A DNA stretch of 64,000 bases from Nitrosococcus halophilus Nc 4 (GCF_000024725.1 NC_013960.1:2838001-2902000); one strand, 5' to 3'; numbered from the stretch's first letter, positions 21,330-30,560 are shown. Numbers and translations are program-made. The notes: a model not told the origin generated them from the letters alone.

Positions 21330-22004
21330 ATGTCGCAACATAAATCGATTCTCATGGTCGTCACGAGCCACGATGCTATCGATAGAGAACATCCCACGGG
21401 CTTATGGTTTGAGGAGTTCTCGGTGCCCTATACCCTATTTCGCAATCAAGGTTATGCCATCACGGTTGCCAGTCCCAAGGGTGGAGACGCGCCTATCGAT
21501 CCGCGCAGTCTGGAAGAATACGAAGCCACTGCGGCTAATGAGGCGGCCCGGGCGGCGCTTAAAGGGACCCGCAGGTTAGACTCAAACCTGCGGGTCGCTG
21601 ATTTCGACGCCGCCTTCTTCTGCGGTGGTCATGGGACTATGTTTGATTTGCCGGATAACGCTGATGTGCAGCGGTGGGTGGCAGAGTTCGTGCAGGCCGA
21701 TAAGGTACTGGCATCGGTCTGTCACGGTCCAGCGTGCTTGGTGGGTGCATCCCTGGGGGACGGCACACCGGTGGTAAAGGGGCGTAAGGTGACGTCCTTT
21801 ACCGACCAGGAAGAGCGGGCTGTGGAGCTCGACCGACACATGCCGTTTCTTCTGGAGAGTCGGCTGCGTGAGTTGGGGGCGGAGTTTCTGCCTGCAGCGA
21901 ACTGGCAGGATAACGTGGTGGTGGACGGCAACCTGGTCACGGGCCAAAACCCACAGTCCAGTGCCAACGCGGCCCGGGCGGTGATACGGCTGCTTTCGGC
22001 ATGA
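21330..22004 (+). CDS. DJ-1/PfpI family protein (class I glutamine amidotransferase-like, Hsp31-like)
   Basis: A 224-residue member of the DJ-1/PfpI superfamily. The catalytic triad region is visible: Glu in TGLWFEEFSVPY, the nucleophile-elbow Cys in LASVCHGPACLVG, with His next to it. The FFCGGHGTMFDLPDN segment matches the Hsp31/YajL-like subgroup that includes glyoxalase III and protein deglycase-type enzymes. A role in detoxifying reactive aldehydes or in stress protection is inferred from the family. A GGGGGACA ribosome site precedes the ATG. It is monocistronic, with about 200 bases of noncoding sequence on the upstream side and 270 on the downstream side. Confidence 0.88.
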   Translation: MSQHKSILMVVTSHDAIDREHPTGLWFEEFSVPYTLFRNQGYAITVASPKGGDAPIDPRSLEEYEATAANEAARAALKGTRRLDSNLRVADFDAAFFCGGHGTMFDLPDNADVQRWVAEFVQADKVLASVCHGPACLVGASLGDGTPVVKGRKVTSFTDQEERAVELDRHMPFLLESRLRELGAEFLPAANWQDNVVVDGNLVTGQNPQSSANAARAVIRLLSA

Positions 22005-22275
22005 TCTTGCCATGGCGGATAGGCTAAGCTGCCTGCCCCATTGGGCGCCGGCTGTTGGTAGTAGGCAAGGTAGGGTCTGATGGAAGTACGTCTCCGGGTG
22101 GTGCTGCAAAATGCTTCCTGGCGATAAACTTCACTTGAAATATCCCTATATTTCAACTTCTCTCTCTTTAGTGGGCAGTGTGAGCTATCCTTTATTTATG
22201 AGTTATTTATATCACATCGCTTCACGGAAAGGCGGTGGATGAGGATGACTTACACTGACTAGAGGAGAACAAGCG

Positions 22276-22668
22276 ATGCTCCTACCACAAACAAGCTCAA
22301 TAAAGTTACTAGGTATCTTGGTGGCTACAACGGGTTTAGGGGGGCTGAGCAGTTGCGCAAGCATACCGCCACCCCGTGGAGAAGTTGCAGAGGCAACGTT
22401 TGCTGTAAGCGAAGCCCAAGAGGCAGAGGCTTCCCAGTATGCCCCCGCAGAGCTGCGCAGTGCCCGTAAAAAGCTCAAGGCGGCTGAAAGTGCAATGGCG
22501 GAGGAGGACTATGAGAAGGCACGCCGCCTTGCCGAGCAGGCTCTTGTGGATGCCCAACTTGCGGAGGCTAAAGCCCAGGCAGAGATTCAACGCCAAGGTG
22601 TGGAAGAACTGCGCAAGAGCATTGAAATTCTGCGCCGTGAATTAAACAAGCGTAGCGGCAGTTCTTGA
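22276..22668 (+). CDS. DUF4398 lipoprotein
   Basis: A 130-residue predicted lipoprotein. The signal peptide ends in a lipobox, LSSC, around residue 27 (GGLSSCASIPPP). The mature part is a helical, Ala/Glu/Lys-rich DUF4398 domain (SEAQEAEASQYAPAELRSAR then KLARxLAEQA-type repeats) expected to form a coiled coil in the periplasm. Length is typical for the family. It is followed after 25 bases by an OmpA-family lipoprotein that itself begins with a DUF4398-like region, so the two are an operon and probably act together at the outer membrane and peptidoglycan. Confidence 0.85.
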   Translation: MLLPQTSSIKLLGILVATTGLGGLSSCASIPPPRGEVAEATFAVSEAQEAEASQYAPAELRSARKKLKAAESAMAEEDYEKARRLAEQALVDAQLAEAKAQAEIQRQGVEELRKSIEILRRELNKRSGSS

Positions 22669-22693
22669 TTGGTGATGGGCAGGAGGTAAGAGG

Positions 22694-23554
22694 ATGATGA
22701 TCTCTTTTTCCAAGAGCTGGTTAAACAAGGGCGTATTCGTGCTAAGCCTCTCTTTAGGGCTTTTAATTGCCGCCTGTGCTCCCCCTACAAAGCCAGTTGA
22801 TCTGGAACGTGCGGAGGCCGCTGTTGAGCAGGTGCAAACTGACCCCAATGTTACTCAATATGTTCCAGTAAGATTAGATGAAGCCAAGGAGGCTTTACAG
22901 CGGGCCCAGGTAGCTTGGGAGAAGGATGAGAGCACAGAAGAAGTAGAACATCTTGCCTATTTAGCGCAGCGGCGCGCTGCCATTGCGGAAGTGGCGGCGG
23001 CAGAGAAAGCCGCTCAGGCTGAGATCAAGAACCTCGGTCAGGAGCGCCAGCAGATGCTAATGGAGGTGCGCGAGCTTGAGGCAAGGCAGGCTAGGGAGCA
23101 AGCCAAGATGGCGGAAGCTCGGACGCGGGAACTTGAACAGAGACTTGCTGAACTTGATGCTGAGAAGACCAAGCGCGGATACGTGCTTACCCTGGGGGAT
23201 ATTTTATTTGAGGTCGACCGCGCCGAATTAACCCCTGGGGGGATGCAAAATTTGTTTCGCCTGGTGACTTTCTTGAAAGAGTATCCGGACCGGGAAGTGG
23301 TAATTGAGGGTCATACGGATAGTACCGGTTCGGCGGTTTATAATCAGGAGCTTTCGCAACGGCGTGCCGATTCAGTTTATAAATTTCTCATGAACAATGG
23401 GATTTCGCCAGAGCGCATCGTGGCCCGTGGTTATGGTGAGGCTTATCCTGTGGCGCCTAATGATACGGCGGCGGGTCGCCAGCGAAATCGCCGTGTGGAA
23501 ATTGTGATTCTCGGTGCTGGGGAACGGGCCAAAGAGTACCAGCGCCCTGGTTGA
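22694..23554 (+). CDS. OmpA-family lipoprotein with DUF4398 region
   Basis: A 286-residue lipoprotein. The signal peptide ends in LLIAACAPP, giving a lipobox Cys around residue 28. Residues 30-160 are a long charged helix with DUF4398-like repeats (YVPVRLDEAKEALQRAQ) and strong coiled-coil character. Residues about 165-280 are an OmpA C-terminal peptidoglycan-binding domain: LTLGDILFEVDRAELTPGG, then EGHTDSTGSAVYNQELSQRR and the NRRVEIVI ending. The ribosome site AGGAGG is close to the first of two adjacent ATGs. It likely tethers the outer membrane to the cell wall; a Pal-type role is unlikely because no tol genes are nearby. Confidence 0.9.
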   Translation: MMISFSKSWLNKGVFVLSLSLGLLIAACAPPTKPVDLERAEAAVEQVQTDPNVTQYVPVRLDEAKEALQRAQVAWEKDESTEEVEHLAYLAQRRAAIAEVAAAEKAAQAEIKNLGQERQQMLMEVRELEARQAREQAKMAEARTRELEQRLAELDAEKTKRGYVLTLGDILFEVDRAELTPGGMQNLFRLVTFLKEYPDREVVIEGHTDSTGSAVYNQELSQRRADSVYKFLMNNGISPERIVARGYGEAYPVAPNDTAAGRQRNRRVEIVILGAGERAKEYQRPG

Positions 23555-23727
23555 GCACTGGCTCTGTTATTGGCATAGCCCCGCAGCATGGAAGGCGGCT
23601 TCAAAGCACTGCCTTCCAGGGGCTGGCCAGTGAACATCTGACACTCCCTGCCCGCATGGGGCAAGGCTTTACGCGCATTTTGGTAAAATTTTGTGGTTAG
23701 GCGAAACTCACTTTTAAAGCTTTTTGC

Positions 23728-24369
23728 CTAGGCTGCGCCTGCTTCGGGTAGACGCTTGAGGAGCATGTGGGTTTCGTATAACAACTGCCGGTTGTGGAAC
23801 AACAAATGAAGGCGATTACCTCCCATTTGCCGCCAGAGAACGGCTGATCGGATTCCCGCTAGCAGCAATGCACGCACCCGCTCAATATTCTCCGGCTGCC
23901 GGAGGTGGGTTTCTTCACCTCGAATTTGGATTCGCGGAGTTAGCGTGCTGATAGTGTTGACGTAGGTGTCCGCAAGGCGCGCAATAACGTCAGGATGAGT
24001 GGGGGAAAAATCCTCCGTTTCCTGCTCAATGTGTTTAATTTTATCTGCAATCTGCGCTAGGATTTTTGGCCGTTTTCTTAGGCGTTGCTCCAAATACATG
24101 ATATTGATGAGGTAACGCAGCAATTCAGGGTCGGTACGGTAGCGCTTTCTATCAAGCTGCTGGCTTAGGAGCCGCAATCCAATAGAGAGTCCTTCGATGT
24201 TGCCGTAGACCTCTTCTGCGGTTTTCGGATTCATCTTAAAGACACTGGCCAAGTTGGTGGCGATTGCATCAGTGGGAGCATTGCCGTGGCGGGCAATCTG
24301 TTGAACTGAGTGTAGAGCTTGGAGTATGCCAGCCAAAGCTAGCGTTCGATTATGCCAAACGTTGCTCAT
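23728..24369 (-). CDS. hflD: High-frequency lysogenization protein HflD homolog
   Basis: HflD is a peripheral inner-membrane-associated helical protein; in E. coli it binds phage lambda CII. The 213-residue length equals that of E. coli HflD, and the opening [20 protein letters not shown] plus [13 protein letters not shown] are characteristic. The native host role is unknown, but the gene nearly always follows mnmA. Here its ATG overlaps the mnmA stop codon (ATGA), so the pair is translationally coupled. Upstream in-frame codons to 24420 overlap mnmA and are not used. Confidence 0.92.
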   Translation of the reverse strand: MSNVWHNRTLALAGILQALHSVQQIARHGNAPTDAIATNLASVFKMNPKTAEEVYGNIEGLSIGLRLLSQQLDRKRYRTDPELLRYLINIMYLEQRLRKRPKILAQIADKIKHIEQETEDFSPTHPDVIARLADTYVNTISTLTPRIQIRGEETHLRQPENIERVRALLLAGIRSAVLWRQMGGNRLHLLFHNRQLLYETHMLLKRLPEAGAA

Positions 24370-25469
24370 AATTGTATCCCCGGTGCGTCCGTGGTAGTGA
24401 TTGTGCCTCCACCAAGACATTCGTCGCGCCGATAGAAAACGACGGCTTGTCCTGGAGTAACGGCGTATTGTGGCGAGTCAAAGACGACTTTGATACGACC
24501 ATTGGTTATTTTTGTGAGAGTGCAGGGTTGGTCGGCTTGGCGATAGCGAGTTTTGGCAGCACAGAGATAGGGCAGGGATGGAGGTTGACCGGCTACCCAA
24601 TGCAACTGGTTGGCCTCAAGGGTTTGACTTTTCAGCCAGGGATGATCCCCACCTTGGGCTACATAGAGGGTGTTCCGTGGCAAATCTTTGCCCACGACAA
24701 ACCAGGGAGCGCCGTTGCTATTTTTACGGCCGCCAATGCCTAGCCCACGTCGTTGTCCTAAGGTGTAGTACATAAGCCCGTCGTGTTTCCCAATCAACTC
24801 CCCTTGGGGGGTGCGCATTTCACCCGGTTGGGCAGGGAGGTAACGGCCGAGAAACTCCTTAAAGCGGCGCTCACCAATAAAGCAGATCCCGGTGCTATCT
24901 TTTTTATTATGATTAGGAAGGTTCGCCCCGGCGGCAATTCGGCGGACTTGTGGTTTTTCCAACTCTCCTAGCGGAAACAAAGTGTGGGAGAGTTGTTTTT
25001 GTCCCAAAGTATACAGAAAGTAGCTTTGATCCTTATTCTTATCCCGTCCTTTAAGGAGACGGTAGCGCCCTTCCTTTTGCTCAATACGGGCATAATGGCC
25101 CGTAGCGATGAGGGGGTTGCCAAGTTCCAAGGCGTGGTTAAGGAAGGCTTTGAACTTTATTTCCCGGTTACAGAGGATATCCGGGTTGGGGGTACGTCCT
25201 AGGCGGTATTCATCGAGAAAATATCGAAATACCTGGTCCCAATATTCCATTGCAAAGTTGGCTTCATGGAGGGAGATGCCGAGTAAGGAGGTAACAGCGT
25301 GGGCGTCTTCCCTATCTTGGGCAATGGTGCATTCGGATTCGTCGGCGAAATCCACCCAGTTTTTCATAAAAAGGCCGCTTATGGGGTAGCCTTGATGTTG
25401 TAGTTGTAGGGCAGCAACAGAGGAATCCACACCTCCGGATAAACCAACAACAACCTTGGGCCTATTCAT
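24366..25469 (-). CDS. mnmA: tRNA-specific 2-thiouridylase MnmA
   Basis: MnmA adds sulfur to C2 of the wobble uridine U34 in tRNA-Lys, -Glu and -Gln, using sulfur relayed through the Tus proteins. The PP-loop [17 protein letters not shown], the FMKNW motif, the catalytic cysteines in [12 protein letters not shown] and [10 protein letters not shown], and [18 protein letters not shown]-like [13 protein letters not shown] are all intact. 367 residues is normal. The ribosome site is weak. Only six bases separate its start from the stop codon of an IscB-type remnant ORF upstream, so its original 5' region has probably been replaced by mobile-element DNA. Confidence 0.95.
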   Translation of the reverse strand: MNRPKVVVGLSGGVDSSVAALQLQHQGYPISGLFMKNWVDFADESECTIAQDREDAHAVTSLLGISLHEANFAMEYWDQVFRYFLDEYRLGRTPNPDILCNREIKFKAFLNHALELGNPLIATGHYARIEQKEGRYRLLKGRDKNKDQSYFLYTLGQKQLSHTLFPLGELEKPQVRRIAAGANLPNHNKKDSTGICFIGERRFKEFLGRYLPAQPGEMRTPQGELIGKHDGLMYYTLGQRRGLGIGGRKNSNGAPWFVVGKDLPRNTLYVAQGGDHPWLKSQTLEANQLHWVAGQPPSLPYLCAAKTRYRQADQPCTLTKITNGRIKVVFDSPQYAVTPGQAVVFYRRDECLGGGTITTTDAPGIQL

Positions 25470-25475
25470 AGAACT

Positions 25476-25628
25476 TCACGCGCCAGAAACCTCTGGTTTC
25501 AAACAGGGGAGGAAGCGCGTTCTCCTCCAAAACGACGTGGCTTTGCCTTCTTTAATCCACCGCCTAGCGCGACTAGGTTTTGTTGGCATCAGCGGTTTGT
25601 TATCTTGATCTACAACCGGAACAAACAT
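25476..25628 (-). pseudogene. N-terminal fragment of an IscB-type (RRXRR domain) protein
   Basis: A 50-codon frame on the minus strand begins MFVPVVDQDNKPLMPTKP and continues SRARRWIKEGKATSFWRR before drifting and stopping. This is the RRXRR domain that opens IscB and related HNH proteins of IS200/IS605-type elements (consensus: two strands, then PLMP...RARR...GKA). The RuvC and HNH domains are absent, because mnmA starts six bases after the stop codon. The GAAAGAGG ribosome site 8 bases before the ATG is still good, so a short peptide might be made. It is best read as the 5' stub of a degraded RNA-guided nuclease gene. Confidence 0.75.
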
Positions 25629-25831
25629 GTAATAAACCTCTTTCGAGTATCTACTTCCCTTCGATGCTGACGAACCGAGGGACCGGAAACTAGGAGGGCA
25701 TTCCCGGTATCGCTTGCCCTGCCACGGGCAGTTCGTTCAGCTTTCTGTCTAGTCAACCGTTTAGTCTCGATTGGCCCGCTTGGCTTGCGGGTTTCCCAAG
25801 CCTCTGACTTCAGCCAGGGGGGGTTGACGGG
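25629..25831 (-). ncRNA. Omega-RNA (HEARO)-like leader of the IscB remnant
   Basis: The ~200 bases upstream of the RRXRR fragment are rich in nested inverted repeats when read on the minus strand. GTCAAC (25752-25757) pairs with GTTGAC (25823-25828). A closing helix pairs 25666-25675 with 25731-25741, with one bulge. Within it GGGCA and TGCCC can pair around a GC-rich loop. A CCCGC/GCGGG helix overlaps a GCTTGG/CCAAGC helix near 25775-25800, a pseudoknot-like arrangement. IscB elements carry their guide-bearing omega-RNA exactly here, 5' of the gene and ending near its ribosome site. Position and structure fit, but I could not compare with a covariance model. Confidence 0.55.
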
Positions 25832-26228
25832 CTTATTCTACAATCATCCCGCAATCGATTTAAGAATGTAAACAAAATGTCTTCCATCAAGTGCAACCAA
25901 TGGGTGGCCGCGAGGAAAGACTACCAGGCAGCGTCGTTCAACACCAACGCTCTTATGAATACTCAATGGGTATTTCTAAGGCAGCTTTGCCCTCTGTTTT
26001 CTGAGGTTAAATGGGTATGGAGAATAAGGGGGGAGATGGTAATACAGCCTCCAGTTTCGCAGGACCCATTTATGGAGGGGAAAAAGTGGTTGAGGTTAAT
26101 CCAAATAGGGTAGAAGATTATAGCGGTTTCCATTTAGAGATCCCCCCTTGGATTGGGGCAGGTGCGACCGTAACGTCGGCGTTTTTGCCGCCAACGTCTA
26201 GTTTCAGATGCCCCCCCTTTATTTTGCC
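25832..26228. other. Noncoding stretch between folE2 and the IscB-type remnant
   Basis: No supported gene. Two plus-strand frames (25877-26113, 26011-26232) overlap each other and lack ribosome sites or family resemblance. If the IscB reading is right, the element's left end lies near 25831 and the bases just beyond it would be the guide-equivalent flank. Confidence 0.35.
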
Positions 26229-27044
26229 CTAGGGGTTAAGCTGCTTATCCCGCTCGATCATCGCATAGGCGGAATGGTTATGAATGGATTCAAAATTTTC
26301 AGACTCTACCATATAGGCAGAAATTCGATCATCTTGGTTGAGGCGCGCGGCGATATCACGCACCATGTCTTCCACAAACTTGGGGTTATCATAGGCGCGC
26401 TCGGTGACATATTTTTCATCTGGGCGCTTGAGCAGGCCATAGATTTCACAGGACGCTTCTTCCTCTACCCAATCAATGATATCTTCAATCCAGACAAAGC
26501 GCTCTACCCGCACAGTGATAGTCACGTGGGAGCGCTGGTTGTGGGCTCCATAGTCAGAAATTTGTTTGGAGCAAGGGCAGAGGCTGGTGACGGGGACCAC
26601 CACTTTGACGGTCATTTGAGGCTTATTCCCCTTAATCTCACCGATAAAAGTGACCTGATAGTCCATCAAACTCTGCACCTTTGAGATGGGGGCTTCCTTG
26701 GTTACGAAATAGGGAAAGCTCATCTCAATATGACCGGACTCGGCTTGGAGCCGGTGGGCCATTTCCTGCAACATTTCCTTAAAGGACTGCACGGTAATCT
26801 CATGTTCATGCTGATTTAGAATTTCCACGAAGCGAGACATGTGCGTCCCTTTGAAATGGTGGGGTAAGTCTACATACATGTTGAAATTTGCCACGGTATG
26901 CTGTTCTCCACCGCTGCGGTCCCTCACCCGCACGGGATGGCGAATATCTTTAATTCCCACCTTATTAATCGCAATTTGCCGCTTATCAGCCTTTGCTTGT
27001 ACGTCCTCAATGGGACGCTCTACTGCCGGGGCGATTGGGTTCAT
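26229..27044 (-). CDS. folE2: GTP cyclohydrolase FolE2 (type IB)
   Basis: FolE2 converts GTP to 7,8-dihydroneopterin triphosphate, the first step of both folate and queuosine synthesis, and unlike FolE does not depend on zinc. The 271-residue frame contains the family signature [20 protein letters not shown] (active-site Cys), QRSHVTITV, and the ending [20 protein letters not shown]. The ATG at 27044 overlaps the queD stop codon (ATGA), so I reject the longer frame that extends into queD. Pairing with queD suggests that it supplies dihydroneopterin triphosphate for the 7-deazaguanine branch. In many bacteria folE2 is a Zur-regulated backup, but no clear Zur box is visible here. Confidence 0.94.
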   Translation of the reverse strand: MNPIAPAVERPIEDVQAKADKRQIAINKVGIKDIRHPVRVRDRSGGEQHTVANFNMYVDLPHHFKGTHMSRFVEILNQHEHEITVQSFKEMLQEMAHRLQAESGHIEMSFPYFVTKEAPISKVQSLMDYQVTFIGEIKGNKPQMTVKVVVPVTSLCPCSKQISDYGAHNQRSHVTITVRVERFVWIEDIIDWVEEEASCEIYGLLKRPDEKYVTERAYDNPKFVEDMVRDIAARLNQDDRISAYMVESENFESIHNHSAYAMIERDKQLNP

Positions 27045-27430
27045 TGTTGTTGGTCCTCTGTATAACGCACGCAGGCGCGCTCGGTCTCCCATAGGGTAAT
27101 GGCGCTCACTTGTGCCCGCTCATTATTAAGCTTTTCGCTTAAGCCACGGTAAAAGAAAGCCGCCAAATTCTCAGCGGTAGGATTGATCTGGTCAAAGGGG
27201 GGAATATCGTTTAGATAACGATGGTCGAGTTGAGCACATAAGTTCCGGGCGCTTTCTTTGATTGCTTTAAAGTCCATGGCCATGCCCTGTTGATCCAAGG
27301 CTTGGGCCGTGACCTCTACTTCTAGTTTCCAGTTATGTCCATGCATACGGCGACATTCCCCCGGATAGTCACGCAAGGTGTGGGCCGAGGCAAAATCAGT
27401 AAGGATTTTAAGAGTATAAGTTGCTGCCAT
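27041..27430 (-). CDS. queD: 6-carboxy-5,6,7,8-tetrahydropterin synthase QueD
   Basis: QueD turns dihydroneopterin triphosphate into carboxytetrahydropterin on the route to preQ0 and queuosine. The 129-residue protein shows the zinc ligands (ASAHTL and MHGHNW) and the catalytic Cys in [11 protein letters not shown], plus the substrate Glu near TLWETERA. It is translationally coupled to folE2, the gene for the preceding enzyme. A candidate promoter with a palindrome in its spacer lies immediately upstream, leaving a very short leader of about eight bases. Confidence 0.93.
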   Translation of the reverse strand: MAATYTLKILTDFASAHTLRDYPGECRRMHGHNWKLEVEVTAQALDQQGMAMDFKAIKESARNLCAQLDHRYLNDIPPFDQINPTAENLAAFFYRGLSEKLNNERAQVSAITLWETERACVRYTEDQQQ

Positions 27431-27444
27431 CGCTAATCCTGACC

Positions 27445-27473
27445 ATTGTACTAGGATATTAGTATCCTGACAA
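27445..27473 (-). promoter_or_regulatory. Candidate queD-folE2 promoter with palindromic operator
   Basis: Read on the minus strand: TTGTCA (27473-27468), a 17-base spacer, then TACAAT (27450-27445). This is close to the sigma-70 consensus at ideal spacing. The spacer contains an inverted repeat AGGATA-N4-TATCCT (27453-27468), a plausible repressor site. The predicted transcription start would be about 8 bases before the queD ATG. Confidence 0.45.
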
Positions 27474-27484
27474 AATAGAAGTGG

Positions 27485-28375
27485 TTAGTGGCGACGTTGG
27501 ACCACGAAATCCGCCAACCATTCTAAGTGTTCCGTGGGGGCATCCACTGCCCGTAAGGCTTGGTGGGCCTGTTCCAGCAGGCTTTGGGCTTTGGCTTTGG
27601 CCTGGGGTAAACCAAGCAAGGAGGGATAGGTCGGTTTATCCCGGGCCCTATCTGAACCCTGGGGCTTGCCTAGGGTGGCGGTATCGCTTTCCACGTCAAG
27701 GACATCATCCTGGATCTGGAAAGCCAGTCCAATACATTGGGCAAAACGGTCGAGATTTTCCAATGTATGGGGATCAATCGTGGGATGGCACCAGGCACCG
27801 AGCAGAACACTGGCGCGAATCAGCGCCCCTGTTTTGAGCCGATGCATGGTTTCCAGTTCAGCAAGCGTTAAAAGTTGACCTACCGATTCCAAGTCAATGG
27901 CTTGACCTCCCGCCATTCCACGGGAGCTGGCCGCCTCCGCCAATAGCATCAGCATTTTGATTTGATTGCTGGCTGGAAGCCCAGAGGTGGAATCTGCCAG
28001 GATGCGGAAAGCCAGAGACTGAAGCGCATCCCCCACTAGCAGGGCGGTGGCTTCGTCAAAGGCCTTATGGCAGGTGGGACGCCCCCGCCGCAAGTCATCA
28101 TTATCCATGCTAGGCAGGTCGTCGTGGACCAGGGAATAAGCGTGGATGAGTTCTACCGCGCTTGCTGGAGCATCAAGAACCGCTTCAGAGGCACCAAGGG
28201 CCATGCCTGTGCTGTAGACCAGCAACGGTCGAAGCCGTTTGCCTCCTCCAAGGACCGCATAACGCATTGCCTCATGCAACCGTTTCGGCGGTTTGTCCGC
28301 TGGCGGGAGAACCTGTTCTAGAGCCCGTTCAGTACGCGCCTGCAAAGCGCCGATCCAATCATCGGTGGATGACAT
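27485..28375 (-). CDS. ispA: Farnesyl diphosphate synthase (geranyltranstransferase)
   Basis: IspA condenses IPP with DMAPP and GPP to make farnesyl diphosphate for quinones, undecaprenol and hopanoids. Both Asp-rich motifs are present: HDDLPSMDNDDLRRGRPTCH and QIQDDVLDVESDT, the second followed by GKPQGSDRARDKPTYPSLLG as in the E. coli-type clade. 296 residues is typical. It follows xseB with a one-base gap, the usual xseB-ispA operon, but dxs, which normally comes next, is absent and queD-folE2 follows instead. Confidence 0.94.
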   Translation of the reverse strand: MSSTDDWIGALQARTERALEQVLPPADKPPKRLHEAMRYAVLGGGKRLRPLLVYSTGMALGASEAVLDAPASAVELIHAYSLVHDDLPSMDNDDLRRGRPTCHKAFDEATALLVGDALQSLAFRILADSTSGLPASNQIKMLMLLAEAASSRGMAGGQAIDLESVGQLLTLAELETMHRLKTGALIRASVLLGAWCHPTIDPHTLENLDRFAQCIGLAFQIQDDVLDVESDTATLGKPQGSDRARDKPTYPSLLGLPQAKAKAQSLLEQAHQALRAVDAPTEHLEWLADFVVQRRH

Positions 28376-28376
28376 G

Positions 28377-28610
28377 CTATTCCTCGCTGGGGAAGTCGCT
28401 TATTTGTTCTTTTCCCTGTTTTTGCTGCAATATCTGGATCTTCTGTTCAGCATTACGCAGCGCCTCTTGGCAATGATGAGAGAGTTTGACTCCCCGTTCA
28501 TACAGTCGCAGGGACTCTTCCAGGTTGACATCGCCTTGTTCCATGCGTGAGACCAGTGCTTCTAGCTCGGCAAGGGCGGCTTCAAAGTCAAGTTTATTAC
28601 GCTTTGTCAT
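28377..28610 (-). CDS. xseB: Exodeoxyribonuclease VII small subunit
   Basis: XseB is the small helical subunit of exonuclease VII, which degrades single-stranded DNA to oligonucleotides with XseA. The 77-residue protein shows the family pattern FEAALAELEALVSRMEQGDV then NLEESLRLYERGVKLSHHCQ. It is the first gene of the xseB-ispA operon. xseA is not in the window. Confidence 0.9.
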   Translation of the reverse strand: MTKRNKLDFEAALAELEALVSRMEQGDVNLEESLRLYERGVKLSHHCQEALRNAEQKIQILQQKQGKEQISDFPSEE

Positions 28611-28758
28611 GACTTAGAAAGTATCTATGAGGCAAACTTTCCAATCTAACCTAGACTAGGTTAGGGGTCAACCAATGGGTCAACCTTATTTTGTCCTGCT
28701 AGACCTGATTACGGGCAAGAGGCTACGCTATATGCATTTTGGTGATTGAGACCGTGCT

Positions 28759-29691
28759 ATGAGCAAGCTCATCAGGGGCTTATATAACCTGCAACCCTGC
28801 CATCGAGGCGGAGTTGCCACCATCGGTAACTTTGATGGGATTCACTTGGGCCATCAGGCCGTACTCGGACGATTGGCCGCCAAAGCGGCAGAGTTCCAGC
28901 GGCCATCACTGCTCATTACTTTCGAGCCGTCCCCTGAAGAATTCTTTACGCCAGAGGGTGCCCCCGCAAGATTGACCCGCTTTCGGGAAAAAATCCAAGC
29001 CCTCCGCTGTCAGCCGTTGGACTGGGTGCTGTGTCTTCGCTTTGATCATGCCCTTGCCGGGATGGAGGCCGATGATTTTATTCGAATTGTGCTGGTGGAA
29101 AAGCTGGGACTCCGCTATTTGATTGTCGGCGAGGATTTTCGTTTTGGGCGTGACCGCTGCGGCGACTTGAACCTGCTGCAAAGGGCGGGGGAGCATTATG
29201 GTTTTGAAGTTGCCACCATGCCTACCCTTTGCCTGGAGGGGGAACGGGTTAGCAGCACCCGCATCCGTGAAGCTTTGACCCGTGGCGATTTAGCCCAGGC
29301 AGAAAAATTCCTGGGACGCCCTTACCATATGAGTGGGCGCATTGTTGAGGGCGACAAACGGGGCCGAACATTGGGGTTTCCGACTGCCAATATTGGTTTG
29401 CATCGGCGCCGGACGCCCTTTACGGGAGTCTTTGCAGTAGCGGTCCAGGGGTTAGCAGCAGCGCCATTGCCGGGGGTCGCCAATGTGGGGGTGCGACCTA
29501 CCATCGGCGGTCGCCGTGCCCTCTTAGAGGTCCATCTGTTGGATTTTGAGGGGGATATTTATGGTCGTTATGTCCAGGTGACTTTTCTGCGCCAACTGCG
29601 ACCCGAACAGCGCTTTGAATCCCTTTCTGCCTTGCGCCAGCAAATCGAGAAGGATTGTGTGGCGGCGCGGGAGTTTTTTGCTGCACCCTAG
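28759..29691 (+). CDS. ribF: Bifunctional riboflavin kinase / FAD synthetase
   Basis: RibF phosphorylates riboflavin to FMN and adenylates it to FAD. The N-terminal nucleotidyltransferase half has ATIGNFDGIHLGHQAVLGRL and the VSSTRIREALTRGD signature; the C-terminal kinase half has KRGRTLGFPTANIGL and the GVANVGVRPTIGG segment. 310 residues is normal. The gene is alone here, without the ileS-lspA neighbours frequent in gammaproteobacteria; the biosynthetic rib genes are about 10 kb away. Confidence 0.94.
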   Translation: MSKLIRGLYNLQPCHRGGVATIGNFDGIHLGHQAVLGRLAAKAAEFQRPSLLITFEPSPEEFFTPEGAPARLTRFREKIQALRCQPLDWVLCLRFDHALAGMEADDFIRIVLVEKLGLRYLIVGEDFRFGRDRCGDLNLLQRAGEHYGFEVATMPTLCLEGERVSSTRIREALTRGDLAQAEKFLGRPYHMSGRIVEGDKRGRTLGFPTANIGLHRRRTPFTGVFAVAVQGLAAAPLPGVANVGVRPTIGGRRALLEVHLLDFEGDIYGRYVQVTFLRQLRPEQRFESLSALRQQIEKDCVAAREFFAAP

Positions 29692-29897
29692 CCGTTGAGC
29701 CTCTGAGTTATTGCAATTCCTGCGGGATTTCTTGCTGAATTACCGTGAATGGGGAAGCTAGCTTGGATAATTCATGAGATCACCACAAAGGCACAAAGAG
29801 CACAAAGAAATCATGTAGCTTGGTGGTAAAAAATTCAGGCTAGGGGAGTTTGGCTTTTAGCCGCGAATGCACGCAAATATTTCTATGTATTAAGCCG

Positions 29898-30560
29898 CTA
29901 TGGGTAGAGCAGTCGCTTGATGAACCGGGTGTTGCGGTGGTCGGGATCGAGTTGCCGCATCAGCTCGTAATAGGTTTCGGCGCGGCTGGTTTCCCCCTGG
30001 GTATGGAAGTACCACGCCATCACAGAGTAGAAACCCCGTACCTCGGAGATATGGAAAAGCTTGCGCTTGGGGTAGAGGAGCTTGAGTTCATAGTGGCCGT
30101 CGAAAATCTCGGGCACCTTTTCCGGTTCACCCTGCTGCAGGCAGTCGGTGGCATAGGCGATGCGGCCGAACAGGTAATCGGGAAAACGCTCCAGGGTCTC
30201 CTTGAGCATCCGTTGAGCATTGCCCCGGTCGCCAAGCACCTGATAGGCGCTATGGAGACAATTATAGAGCTGAGGCACATCGGGGTATTGCTCGATGAGC
30301 GGTTGCAGGATGGCGATGGCCTCCTTGGGCTTTTGTAACAGCACCTCGTGGTAGATCCTGTCAAGCTGATCCTTGACTGACTTGGGTAACCGCTCGTAAG
30401 CAGGCCCAGGCATAGGCTCATCGGTGATCTCATAGCTTATAATCTGAAGCGGCTCCGACCCTCGGGCAAGGGGTTCGTGTCGCCTACCGGCAGGCTTGGT
30501 CTTGCGTTTGGCTGCTTTCTTGGCGAGTTTCTTCTGCCGTCGTTTCTCGTCACGGGTCAT
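29898..30560 (-). CDS. TPR-repeat protein with basic N-terminus
   Basis: A 220-residue cytoplasmic protein. The first 35 residues are extremely basic (RRQKKLAKKAAKRKTKPAGR), suggesting nucleic-acid or ribosome contact. Residues about 60-215 form tetratricopeptide-like helical pairs (IAILQPLIEQYPDVPQLYNC, AQRMLKETLERFPDYLFGRI, RAETYYELMRQLDPDHRNT). No catalytic motif is seen. It stands alone, with short CACAAAG-type repeats in the spacer downstream. I do not recognise a named family beyond TPR. Confidence 0.7.
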   Translation of the reverse strand: MTRDEKRRQKKLAKKAAKRKTKPAGRRHEPLARGSEPLQIISYEITDEPMPGPAYERLPKSVKDQLDRIYHEVLLQKPKEAIAILQPLIEQYPDVPQLYNCLHSAYQVLGDRGNAQRMLKETLERFPDYLFGRIAYATDCLQQGEPEKVPEIFDGHYELKLLYPKRKLFHISEVRGFYSVMAWYFHTQGETSRAETYYELMRQLDPDHRNTRFIKRLLYP

